From Candidatus Kaiserbacteria bacterium (GTDB taxonomy: Bacteria; Patescibacteriota; Minisyncoccia; Phycocordibacterales; UBA2100), in assembly GCA_023267655.1 (NCBI GenBank), contig JAHFMV010000007.1, forward strand, positions 1 through 55,858: a stretch of 55,858 bases of DNA, in the 5' to 3' direction. Positions 1 to 8,663 of this stretch are shown here, piece after piece. Below the pieces are notes generated by a model that was not told where the DNA came from, ran no database searches, and was given only the letters and a program-made list of their open reading frames with translations. The translations under genes were made by a program, and so were the position numbers. Within the stretch, counting starts at the first letter, position 1; every line of letters starts with the position of its first letter.

Positions 1-194
1 ATCGAATCCTGCATGTGCGTCGTATCGATCTCGATCTGGTCCAGCATCGGCAAAACCATTGTCTCTTCTTGCATGAGAAGCGCCGCAACCAGATGTGCGG
101 TCGAAACTTGGTTGTGACCTCTCTCCACGGCGAGCTGATGTGCGCGATGGATCGCTTCTTTGGCCTTGGTTGTGAAATTATTGAATGGTGTCAT
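1..194 (-). CDS. Clp ATPase N-terminal domain protein (ClpB/ClpC-like), 5' part only, truncated by window edge
   Basis: Reverse complement from ATG at 194 reads MTPFNNFTTKAKEAIHRAHQLAVERGHNQVSTAHLVAALLMQEETMVLPMLDQIEIDTTHMQDS, a Clp N-domain pattern; absent from the ORF track because it runs off the edge. Confidence 0.8.
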   Translation of the reverse strand, partial: MTPFNNFTTKAKEAIHRAHQLAVERGHNQVSTAHLVAALLMQEETMVLPMLDQIEIDTTHMQDS

Positions 195-246
195 AGATGT
201 GCGATTACCTCGTAAGTCTGGTAATTTCGGCGAGACGCCCGCACCG

Positions 247-1113
247 CTATGGTTTGGTCGCGGTGCTCTCGCTGGGCTTATTATACGACAACACTACTGG
301 AGAGGCAAGAAACCCTCCGGATACCGCCACCCGACTTGCTGCCGTGGCTATGCCCAAGACCTCGCCATTTGCCGTGATAAGCGGGCTACCGACCATAAAG
401 CCGTCGGCCGCGATGTTGGTTTCGACGATGGATCCTTGATCACCTGAGACTGCCGTCACGATTCCAGCCGCGATCTTGAGCGACGTGCGGCCGGTAAAGG
501 TAATGACAGATTCACCGAGATTTGCTGACGACTTTACAAACGTCGCTGAAGTCCATACGAGCGGCACGGTGGATGTGGTGCCGTCTTTTATCAGGTCGGT
601 TGTCGTTGCAGCTTGCAAACGGACGATACCGGCATCTTTGTCGCGTCCGACGACTTTGGCCTCGACTTTAATGCCGTCGGAGCGCACGACGGTCACCGCT
701 GCATCATCAGACATCATAGTGGCATCGGCGAAAATGAGGCCGTCATTGGTCGCGACGACGCCGAGCCCGAGGAATACATCAATAGTGTACCCCTGCTCGT
801 CTTTTGTTTGCCCGAAGAGACGCACGGCGATTGGCGTCGTTTTTGCGACAGCGTCGGTGAGCTGGTCGGATTGATGCACGACCACCGTCTTTTCCGTGAC
901 CGGCGGCGCGACGGCGGCGGCCGCAGCGGTCTGGACAGACGGGACGACTTTCTCGATAGTGCGCTCGACAATGCGATTCACGGTCTGCGTAATCGCAGGT
1001 GGTGCTTGTTGCATGAGCGTGACCGCGACGATACCGGTCGCGATCGACGTGACGAAACTCACAAGGAGTGTCAGTAGCACGATTTGGGATTTATTGAGAT
1101 GTTCCAAATCCAT
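247..1113 (-). CDS. Membrane-anchored trypsin/HtrA-like protein, probably catalytically inactive
   Basis: N-terminal TM segment; GLGVVATNDGLIFADATMM and GFMVGSPLITANGEVLGIA resemble HtrA strands but lack the expected His and GNSGG serine. Confidence 0.6.
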   Translation of the reverse strand: MDLEHLNKSQIVLLTLLVSFVTSIATGIVAVTLMQQAPPAITQTVNRIVERTIEKVVPSVQTAAAAAVAPPVTEKTVVVHQSDQLTDAVAKTTPIAVRLFGQTKDEQGYTIDVFLGLGVVATNDGLIFADATMMSDDAAVTVVRSDGIKVEAKVVGRDKDAGIVRLQAATTTDLIKDGTTSTVPLVWTSATFVKSSANLGESVITFTGRTSLKIAAGIVTAVSGDQGSIVETNIAADGFMVGSPLITANGEVLGIATAASRVAVSGGFLASPVVLSYNKPSESTATKP

Positions 1114-1128
1114 GACCCTATAGTATCA

Positions 1129-2295
1129 TCATTTTGTTTTGGCGAGAATGTTTACAAGTTCCGCGACTGTTTTTTGTAAGTCGCGAGCGCTTGTGTCGCG
1201 GCCAAATGAAAATCGGAGTGTGTTTGCCGCACGGAAATCTCTCCCTCCGAGTGCATCGACAACATGCGAGCGACGTTCTTCGCCTTCTTTGCAGGCGCTT
1301 TTCGTAGAAATGGCGATTCCTGCGCGATCAAGAGCGAGAGTAACGTATTCACTTTGAATATTAGGGATTGAAATATTAAGTATGTGCGGAAGCGAGCGTT
1401 TAATGTCTGCGTTGATGACGGCGTCTGGAATGTGCGCGAGAATTTCGCTCGCGAAATTCTCGCGCATCTTCTCCAATCTCCGCGTTTCCCCATTACGTTC
1501 TTTAGAAACCTGAACGAACGCCGCTGCAAACCCCGCGGCAAGCGCGACATTCTCCGTGCCTGCACGCAATCCGCGTTCTTGTCCGCCGCCAAGCAGTATC
1601 GGCGCGAGTTCTGCGCGATTGCTGACATACAGCGCACCAATCCCACGCGGTCCGTATAATTTTCCAGAATCAAGCGAGAGTAAATCAACATCAAGCGTAT
1701 GCACTTGCGGAGAAAGATAGAGTGGTGCTTGCCCGGCATCAACATGCACGACGATATTCGGATTCTTTTCGCGCACCGCACGCACGATGTCGCGGATCGG
1801 TTGCACGACGCCGATTTCGTGGTTCGCCAACCCGATCGAAATAAAGACGGTGTTCTCTTTTATTTTCTGCACCACGGCCTCGGGCGTAATCACCCCGCGC
1901 GAATCCGGATCAACATGCGACACCTGGCCGCCAAGCCGCTCGATCTCGCCAAAGCACTCCAAAACCGACGGATGCTCGATCGAACTCACGATCCAATGCG
2001 TCGATGTCAAGGCGACGCCTTGACATGCGAGTTTGCGGGCGAAGCCGAGAGTCGCAAGATTATTCGCTTCCGTCCCGCCGGATACAAACACGATCTCTCG
2101 CGCCTTCGCGCTCAATTCAAACGCGATTTTCTCGCGCGATTCTTGCAGCGATTTTTCCGCCTCGACTCCTTCTAAATGTATCGCGCCCGGATTTCCGAAT
2201 TTCTCGCTCGCCTCGCTCATCGCATCCAAAGCCTCCGACAAAACCGGCGTCGCACTCGCATAGTCCAAATAGATTCGTTTGGTTCCCCACCACAT
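1129..2295 (-). CDS. Cysteine desulfurase (NifS/IscS-like, class V aminotransferase)
   Basis: IYLDYASATPV, SGGTEANNLA, SSIEHPSVLE, LLSLDSGKLYGPRGIGALYV. Confidence 0.93.
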   Translation of the reverse strand: MWWGTKRIYLDYASATPVLSEALDAMSEASEKFGNPGAIHLEGVEAEKSLQESREKIAFELSAKAREIVFVSGGTEANNLATLGFARKLACQGVALTSTHWIVSSIEHPSVLECFGEIERLGGQVSHVDPDSRGVITPEAVVQKIKENTVFISIGLANHEIGVVQPIRDIVRAVREKNPNIVVHVDAGQAPLYLSPQVHTLDVDLLSLDSGKLYGPRGIGALYVSNRAELAPILLGGGQERGLRAGTENVALAAGFAAAFVQVSKERNGETRRLEKMRENFASEILAHIPDAVINADIKRSLPHILNISIPNIQSEYVTLALDRAGIAISTKSACKEGEERRSHVVDALGGRDFRAANTLRFSFGRDTSARDLQKTVAELVNILAKTK

Positions 2296-2363
2296 GCGCG
2301 CATCCTAACAAAAACGGCTCATGGTTGCACCATGAGCCGAACGAGTACTCGCCGTGCGCATAT

Positions 2364-2648
2364 TCACTCGAGATTGAGCAAATGATTTACGAACTTATCG
2401 AGCACAACCACGTCATCTTTCGAGAGACTGTTCATGAGCCAAATTTTAAAGCCCATTTCCGAGTCCGCATGCTCAAAGAGAAACGCTGCGTAACCAATAT
2501 CCTTTTCTGTCACGTCGCCGAAGCGCATCGCGAGTAGCTTCTCACGCGCAGGCTTGGCCTTCAATTGATAGTACGTCGGATCGTGCGCGGTTGTCGTACG
2601 TTCAAGGAATGCTTTGAGGCTTGCTGCGTCGAGCATTACGGTCTCCAT
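2364..2648 (-). CDS. Hypothetical protein
   Basis: 94-aa ORF between cysteine desulfurase and infB. Confidence 0.5.
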   Translation of the reverse strand: METVMLDAASLKAFLERTTTAHDPTYYQLKAKPAREKLLAMRFGDVTEKDIGYAAFLFEHADSEMGFKIWLMNSLSKDDVVVLDKFVNHLLNLE

Positions 2649-2769
2649 CGGCTGCTATTGCGGGCTGAAATCTCATCTACGAGGATTATTCATCTTTCTT
2701 CGTCTCTTGGCAAGGGTCGGAAAAAATGTATACTTCCCCAATCCAGCCCTATGGCCTCCCACTACTCCT

Positions 2770-4299
2770 ATGAAAACTCCTTCCTCGCCAATCGCACGTC
2801 CGCCTATCGTTGCCGTACTTGGTCACGTTGACCATGGGAAATCGACGTTGCTTGATTACATTCGCAAAGCCAACACCGTCGCGAAAGAAGCGGGCGGGAT
2901 TACGCAGCATGTTGCGGCGTATGAAGTCGTGCACCCCATTAGAGAGGCTTCGCCCTCTAACGGGGCAGGTACGCGTGAAGGCAAAGAAAAGAAAATCACC
3001 TTCATCGACACTCCCGGCCACGCCGCATTTCAAGCGATTCGCGCGCGCGGCGCTAGGATTGCCGATATCGCTATTCTCGTCGTTGCAGCTGATGATGGCG
3101 TGAAGGCGCAAACACTCGAAGCGCTTGAGAGCATCAAAGCGAGCGGCACGTCGTTTGTCGTTGCCATCAATAAAATAGATAAGCCGAATGCGGATTTGAG
3201 TCGCACACAGGCATCCCTTCTTGAACATCATATTTATTTAGAAAAACTCGGCGGCGACATTCCGTGGACAGCCATTTCTGCAAAAACTGGCGAAGGCGTA
3301 GATACGCTCCTTGATCTCGTACTCCTTGTCGCCGAACTTGCCGATCTGAAAGCCAACACCGAAGCGCGCGCCGAAGGCTACGTCGTCGAAGCGCACCGCG
3401 ACGAAAAGCGCGGCATCGCGGCGACGCTCATCATAAAAAATGGCACACTAAAAAATGGCATGGCGATACTCGCGGGGCGCGCGATCGCGCCGGTACGCAT
3501 CATGGAGAGTCATCTGGGCAAAACGATTAAAGAGGCGACATTTTCAACACCAGTTACACTGTACGGCTTTGACGAATTACCGGAAGTCGGCGCAGAATTC
3601 GTTTCGTATAAAAACAAACACGACGCGGAACTCGACCGACCGGCACACGCGCGCAATCTCGTGAATTCAGTTGAAGAAGATATTTCCGGTAAATTCCACT
3701 TGCCCGTCATTGTCCGCGCCGATGTATCAGGATCGCTCGAAGGCATTTCACACGAGCTCGCGAAACTTGGCGATGCGTACATGGACGCACATATTGTGCT
3801 CTCGGGCATCGGTGCAATTTCTGAAAACGACGTGAAAGCGGCGGTTGCGTCGAAGACGCCCGCGGTCATCCTCGGCTTCGATGTCCCGGTTGATTCCCTT
3901 GCACGCGAATCCGCACGGCAACACGGCATCACGATTGAGACTTTCAATATTATTTACAAACTCGCCGAGCGCGTTGACGAGTTGATGCATGAAAAAGCGC
4001 CACGGCGGGTCGTGGAAGAAAAAATTGGTCGCGCAAAAATCCTCGCGCACTTCTCTTCGAAGCGCGAAGCGCATCTTGTCGGCGGCACTGTGCTTGAGGG
4101 TCGTATGGAAAAAGGCGCACAGGTGCGCATCATGCGCAAGCAGGAGCCACAGGGAGTGGGAAAGATTACCGGCTTGCAGACGAACAAACAAAACGTCGAT
4201 CGTGCCGACGAAGGCCGCGAATTCGGCGCGCAGATTACGAGCGAGGTTGCGGTTCTTCAAGGCGACGTATTAGAATGTTTCCGCACACAAACAATATGA
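2770..4299 (+). CDS. infB: Translation initiation factor IF-2 (short N-terminus)
   Basis: PIVAVLGHVDHGKSTLLDYIR, GGITQH, ITFIDTPGHAAFQAIRARGA, INKIDK; start placed at MKTPSSPIARPP within the longer ORF. Confidence 0.96.
   Translation: MKTPSSPIARPPIVAVLGHVDHGKSTLLDYIRKANTVAKEAGGITQHVAAYEVVHPIREASPSNGAGTREGKEKKITFIDTPGHAAFQAIRARGARIADIAILVVAADDGVKAQTLEALESIKASGTSFVVAINKIDKPNADLSRTQASLLEHHIYLEKLGGDIPWTAISAKTGEGVDTLLDLVLLVAELADLKANTEARAEGYVVEAHRDEKRGIAATLIIKNGTLKNGMAILAGRAIAPVRIMESHLGKTIKEATFSTPVTLYGFDELPEVGAEFVSYKNKHDAELDRPAHARNLVNSVEEDISGKFHLPVIVRADVSGSLEGISHELAKLGDAYMDAHIVLSGIGAISENDVKAAVASKTPAVILGFDVPVDSLARESARQHGITIETFNIIYKLAERVDELMHEKAPRRVVEEKIGRAKILAHFSSKREAHLVGGTVLEGRMEKGAQVRIMRKQEPQGVGKITGLQTNKQNVDRADEGREFGAQITSEVAVLQGDVLECFRTQTI
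2934..2969 (+). repeat. In-frame palindromic element in infB
   Basis: CCCCATTAGAGAGGCTTCGCCCTCTAACGGGGCAGG; 32/36 identical to 32288-32323. Confidence 0.8.
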
Positions 4300-4637
4300 G
4301 CAACTATAAAGCCCCGTCACGTCGCCAACATAAAGTCGCCGAAGAAATCGCGCATCAAGCGGGGGAATTCCTCGCGCGCACGATCAAAGCCGGCGGCGCG
4401 CTCGTCACCGTCACGCGTGCTGATATTGCGCCCGCTTTAAAAAACGTGACCGTCTTCGTATCGGTTTTGCCAAAATCGCACGAAGAAGCATCGCTCAAAT
4501 CGCTCAAACGTCTGCGCACAGATTTCCACGATTATTTGAAAGCAAAGACCGTCTTGCGCGATGTCCCGACGGTTGATTTCGAAATCGACTTTGGTGAGCT
4601 GAACCGACAGCGCATTGATGACCTGACGCGGAAATAG
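4296..4637 (+). CDS. rbfA: Ribosome-binding factor A
   Basis: ATGA overlap with infB; RRQHKVAEEIAHQAGEFLAR...DVPTVDFEIDFGE. Confidence 0.88.
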   Translation: MSNYKAPSRRQHKVAEEIAHQAGEFLARTIKAGGALVTVTRADIAPALKNVTVFVSVLPKSHEEASLKSLKRLRTDFHDYLKAKTVLRDVPTVDFEIDFGELNRQRIDDLTRK

Positions 4638-4693
4638 CATCGTATCAACAGGATGGTTTTGCAATATTGCATATTACCCGCCATGCTATTGGT

Positions 4694-5422
4694 ATGGGTC
4701 TCAAATATTACTGTGACGAGTCTTTCTTTGATACTTGGTCTGTTGAAATGGCCTACGTATTGGGGTATTTATATGCAGACGGCAGCATAGATGATGTATC
4801 GTACAATCGTGGAAAATATATGCGAGTTACGAGTACGGATGTGGATCGAATTGATCTCATACGAAAATTACTCTCTTCCAAGCATACGATACTAAAAGAG
4901 GTTCGAGGCGGAAACCGTAAGCCAAAATATGTATTACAGATCGGAAGCCATCGGTTATATGAAGCGCTTACGAGGCTTGGTGTTACGCCGCACAAATCTC
5001 TCACAATGAAATTACCGGTTGTGCCTCATAAGTTTTTTGGTTCGTTTGTGTGTGGCTATTTTGATGGTGATGGATGTGCATATATTGAAAGAAGGAAGCT
5101 CGCCTCGGGACGAATCGGGTACGGACGCTTAACTATCATTTTTACGAGCGGCAGCAAGGATTTTTTGGCTTCCTTGCACGACACTTTTCGGGAACATGAG
5201 GTCGTACGAGGCAACGGGTTGTACAAACACAGTAATGGATCCGCCCATCAGTTGCGTTACCTAACGCAGGATAGTCTGAGATTGTTCTCAATGATGTATG
5301 GAGGCCGAGAAATGAAAGACTTATATTTAAAGCGAAAATACGCTATATTTACGCAGTACTTTGATGCTAAGCCAAATGTGGTTAATCAGAGTGCTCTTAC
5401 GTTCGGCCTAATGGCGAAGTAG
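4694..5422 (+). CDS. LAGLIDADG homing endonuclease (free-standing, two motifs)
   Basis: Motifs YVLGYLYADGSI and FVCGYFDGDGCAY; stop codon lies inside tRNA-Cys. Confidence 0.88.
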   Translation: MGLKYYCDESFFDTWSVEMAYVLGYLYADGSIDDVSYNRGKYMRVTSTDVDRIDLIRKLLSSKHTILKEVRGGNRKPKYVLQIGSHRLYEALTRLGVTPHKSLTMKLPVVPHKFFGSFVCGYFDGDGCAYIERRKLASGRIGYGRLTIIFTSGSKDFLASLHDTFREHEVVRGNGLYKHSNGSAHQLRYLTQDSLRLFSMMYGGREMKDLYLKRKYAIFTQYFDAKPNVVNQSALTFGLMAK

Positions 5423-5477
5423 CAACGCGGCGGTCTGCAAAACCGCTATTGGGTGGGTGCAACTCCCACTTAGGCCT
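5405..5477 (+). tRNA. tRNA-Cys (GCA)
   Basis: Acceptor GGCCTAA/TTAGGCC, anticodon arm GCGGT-CTGCAAA-ACCGC, T arm GTGGG-TGCAACT-CCCAC; T loop and D loop atypical. Confidence 0.88.
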
Positions 5478-5521
5478 CCGGCTAATTGACAAAACCTCGC
5501 AATCGTAGCATGATGCCCACT

Positions 5522-6397
5522 ATGCAAAAGATAACTAAATGTGTAATACCGGTCGCGGGTATGGGAACTCGGTTCCTTCCGGCAACGAAAGCCATGCCGA
5601 AAGAGATGCTTCCGATCGTCGACAAGCCAATCATTCAATACATTGTCGAAGAAGCTGTCGCTTCCGGGATCAAGGACATTATTATGGTGACCGGTTGGCA
5701 CAAGCGTTCGATCGAAGATCACTTCGACTATCCCTATGAATTGGAAAAACGTCTTCTCGAAGCTGGTAAGGAAAAGCAAGCCGAAGAAGTGCGCAAAATT
5801 GCGAACCTCGCGAACTTCGTGTATATCCGTCAAAAAGGTCCGTACGGTAATGGAACGCCAGTTTTGAACGCGCGACATATCATCGGCGACGAGCCATTTG
5901 CAATAATGTGGGGCGATGAGTTTATTCATTCCGATCCTCCGCGATTGAAACAGATCATTGATGCGTATGAAAAATTCGGCAAACCGACTGTCTCGGCAGT
6001 TCGCATTCCGGAGAAAAATCTGGGGAAATACGGGATTGCTGATGTGACCGATATCGAACCAGGTATTTTCAAGATTAATAAAATCGTTGAGAAACCAAAG
6101 CCCGGGGAGGCGCCTTCAAAACTAGCGGCTCACGGTGCATGGGTGATGCCGCCCCGCTTGTTTGAGATACTCGCGCAAACACCGGTCGGCCAAGGCAACG
6201 AACTCTGGCTCCAAGATGCCATAACAACGCTCGCCAAAGAACAGGATATTTATGCTGTCGAGATTAAAGGCGGGAAATATTATGATACCGGCAACAAACT
6301 GGAATATCTAAAGACGGTCGTCGAATTCGCACTCAAACATCCGGAAGTAAATGGTGAGTTTAAGGAATATTTAAAGACTGTCGCGAAGAAACTCTAA
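5522..6397 (+). CDS. galU: UTP--glucose-1-phosphate uridylyltransferase
   Basis: CVIPVAGMGTRFLPATKAMPKEMLPIVDKPIIQYIVEEA. Confidence 0.95.
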   Translation: MQKITKCVIPVAGMGTRFLPATKAMPKEMLPIVDKPIIQYIVEEAVASGIKDIIMVTGWHKRSIEDHFDYPYELEKRLLEAGKEKQAEEVRKIANLANFVYIRQKGPYGNGTPVLNARHIIGDEPFAIMWGDEFIHSDPPRLKQIIDAYEKFGKPTVSAVRIPEKNLGKYGIADVTDIEPGIFKINKIVEKPKPGEAPSKLAAHGAWVMPPRLFEILAQTPVGQGNELWLQDAITTLAKEQDIYAVEIKGGKYYDTGNKLEYLKTVVEFALKHPEVNGEFKEYLKTVAKKL

Positions 6398-6419
6398 AGC
6401 GTGCTATAAATTCAGAGTC

Positions 6420-6502
6420 GCCGGGGTGGCGGAATGGTTTACGCGTTCGACTTAAGATCGAATGTCCGCAAGGACGTGAGAGTTCGAGTCTCTCTCCCGG
6501 CA
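6420..6502 (+). tRNA. tRNA-Leu (TAA)
   Basis: GCCGGGG acceptor, loop with TAA anticodon, long variable arm, T loop TTCGAGT. Confidence 0.93.
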
Positions 6503-6521
6503 ATAAATAATCTGTTTCGAT

Positions 6522-6594
6522 TCCGCCCACCAGGGATCGAACCTGGGACCTTATCCTTAAGAGGGATCTGCTCTACCAGCTGAGCTATAGGCGG
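6522..6594 (-). tRNA. tRNA-Lys (CTT)
   Basis: Reverse complement CCGCCTATAGCTCAGCTGGTAGAGC...CTCTTAA...TTCGATC...TGGGCGG. Confidence 0.92.
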
Positions 6595-6667
6595 TATTCG
6601 TTGCCGCACTGTTGCGGATTCGAAAAATATAGCATGAAATGCGCGATTGTCATGGTATATTCCCGTT

Positions 6668-7165
6668 ATGGAACTAGCTCAAACCGACAAATCCCTCACC
6701 CATCGCCTCTTCGAGATCGGCGTTGTTGTTAAGGGCATCCACGGCCTTCTCGACCTTGCAAGTGCTCTCGCGCTCTACATTGTGAGCGGTGCCATGATTT
6801 ATCATGCGTTTACGAATCTCATTTTTGACGAGCTCTCAGAAGATCCCAATGATTTTCTCGCCAACTTCCTCCTGATACACACGCACGTGACAACGCAGGG
6901 CAAAGATTTTGCAGTGCTCTACTTGTTTGTAAGCGGCGTAATCAACATCATCATTGCGGTCGGGCTCTTCTTGCACCGCAAGCGCATGTTCCCCATTGCG
7001 AAGGCGACGCTTGCTGTGTTTATCGTGTACCAAATCCATTTGTTCCTGAAAACGCATTCACCATGGCTCATCCTATTTATCATCTACGACACGTGCGTCC
7101 TTGCTCTCATTTATTTCGAATACCGCCGCCGGTGGCCAAAGGAATCGCCGACGGCCATGCCGTAG
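6668..7165 (+). CDS. DUF2127-like membrane protein
   Basis: Multi-TM; HRLFEIGVVVKGIHGLLDL... Confidence 0.65.
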   Translation: MELAQTDKSLTHRLFEIGVVVKGIHGLLDLASALALYIVSGAMIYHAFTNLIFDELSEDPNDFLANFLLIHTHVTTQGKDFAVLYLFVSGVINIIIAVGLFLHRKRMFPIAKATLAVFIVYQIHLFLKTHSPWLILFIIYDTCVLALIYFEYRRRWPKESPTAMP

Positions 7166-7182
7166 GGTATACTCGCACTGTT

Positions 7183-7263
7183 GGGCAGGTGGTGAAATGG
7201 TAGACACACTAGGTTTAGGACCTAGCGCCGAAAGGCATGAGAGTTCAAGTCTCTCCCTGCCCA
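7183..7263 (+). tRNA. tRNA-Leu (TAG)
   Basis: GGGCAGG/CCTGCCC acceptor, CTAGG-TTTAGGA-CCTAG anticodon arm, TTCAAGT T loop. Confidence 0.93.
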
Positions 7264-7430
7264 CAGGAGCGAAGCGAATGGGGCAGGAGCTATTCGCCTT
7301 CGCGCATAGCGCGGGAGACTTGAAAGGCGGAGCGATGTTGCGCGAGTACGCGCAACCGCGAGCCGGGGTCGAGAAAAAATTCACGCATCGGCGTGAATTT
7401 TATTCGTGACCAAGTCACTCCCTGCCCACA
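7246..7430. repeat. Direct repeat of tRNA-Leu 3' end (7246-7265 and 7411-7430) flanking ~145 bp
   Basis: CAAGTCTCTCCCTGCCCACA versus CAAGTCACTCCCTGCCCACA, 19/20 identical. Confidence 0.85.
7379..7403 (+). terminator. Rho-independent terminator-like hairpin
   Basis: TTCACGC-ATCG-GCGTGAA followed by TTTTAT. Confidence 0.7.
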
Positions 7431-7457
7431 AACATACCGAGCGTTCGATGATGCAAT

Positions 7458-7775
7458 CTAATTTCCAAAGAAATTGACGCCTGGGTTCACGCTTTGAATG
7501 CGGCTCACGTCGGTCGCGGTCCCAAAATCAATGCCGAGCGTATTCATAATCAAGGCGATGATGCCGTAGACGGATACCATGATGAGCATGCCGATGAGAC
7601 CATAGAGCATGTGTTGCCGGCCGTCGCCATCGGCCTTGCCGTCTTTCAATTCCCACAAATATTCGACGAGTCCCCAAAAAAAGAGAAAAAGGCCAAGCGT
7701 GAAAATAACTTTAACCGTCGGATCAATGACGTAGGTGACGATACGATCGAGGAGCGGAGAGGTTCCGGGTGACAT
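7458..7775 (-). CDS. Small T4SS-pilin/TrbC-like membrane protein (paralog 1)
   Basis: FTLGLFLFFWGLVEYLWELKDGKADGDGRQHMLYGLIGMLIMVSVYGIIALI; similar to the next four ORFs. Confidence 0.65.
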   Translation of the reverse strand: MSPGTSPLLDRIVTYVIDPTVKVIFTLGLFLFFWGLVEYLWELKDGKADGDGRQHMLYGLIGMLIMVSVYGIIALIMNTLGIDFGTATDVSRIQSVNPGVNFFGN

Positions 7776-7958
7776 ATCAACGAATTATACTGCATACCAA
7801 CCCGCATATGGAGACAAATCCCCAGGCGCTATCGTCCGTGTTATTTCGGATGCAGTACGAGGCGCTCAAGAGATTCAAACGAGCCGTACACCTGTACGGT
7901 GAGTGCCGAATCTTGCGGCGCAACGATGTAATGCGCCGAAATTACACGAACGATTAAT

Positions 7959-8336
7959 TTATTGGACGAAGCGAGTGTCGAGCTGAATGGTTTTAGGAAT
8001 CACTGGTTCAGTCGACGTCACGCGGAAGGTTGATTGCAAGAGGCGGATGATGCCCCAGATCGAAACCATGACGAAAATAGTCACCACACCCATGAGCATG
8101 ATCTGCAACCCTTTTGCTTTACCTTCCTGACCATCGCCAAAAAGGTATCTGATGAGACCCCAGAAGAACACGACAATCGCGAGCGTAATGAAGAGATACA
8201 CAAGCGAGTTGAGGAACGTCGAGACGAGCGCGAGCGTGTTGAGCAATGTCTGCGCAGATGCAAGAATCGGCAAAAATGCCACGCCGCCTGCAAGTGCTGT
8301 CACGATTGATAGTCTACGCATACAAATAAAAATCAA
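7959..8336 (-). CDS. Small T4SS-pilin/TrbC-like membrane protein (paralog 2)
   Basis: Signal peptide; ITLAIVVFFWGLIRYLFGDGQEGKAKGLQIMLMGVVTIFVMVSIWGIIRLL. Confidence 0.7.
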   Translation of the reverse strand: MIFICMRRLSIVTALAGGVAFLPILASAQTLLNTLALVSTFLNSLVYLFITLAIVVFFWGLIRYLFGDGQEGKAKGLQIMLMGVVTIFVMVSIWGIIRLLQSTFRVTSTEPVIPKTIQLDTRFVQ

Positions 8337-8423
8337 TTACGCCCGTAAGTAAGTACCGTAATCGTACCGCGCCATTCATGCGACGCAATGGCTGGAAACT
8401 GCAGATGTGGATATCCCAAACGC

Positions 8424-8663
8424 TCAAATACCAAACCATCTGCCAATGAGTCGCATGACGCCGATCAAGATGACCGACGTGATCACAAGCCGTACGCCCC
8501 ACTGCATGATGTGAATGCCTTCTTCGCGACGAACGGTACCGAGACGGAAGATGTACACGAGAAATCCCCACACCATGACAATGATCGAGAGCGCACCCGA
8601 GATGCCGATGAGTCCGTACAATACTGTCATAAATGTGTAGCCGACGGTCATATAGTTATTCAA
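8424..8663 (-). CDS. Small T4SS-pilin/TrbC-like membrane protein (paralog 3)
   Basis: IVMVWGFLVYIFRLGTVRREEGIHIMQWGVRLVITSVILIGVMRLI. Confidence 0.6.
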   Translation of the reverse strand: MNNYMTVGYTFMTVLYGLIGISGALSIIVMVWGFLVYIFRLGTVRREEGIHIMQWGVRLVITSVILIGVMRLIGRWFGI

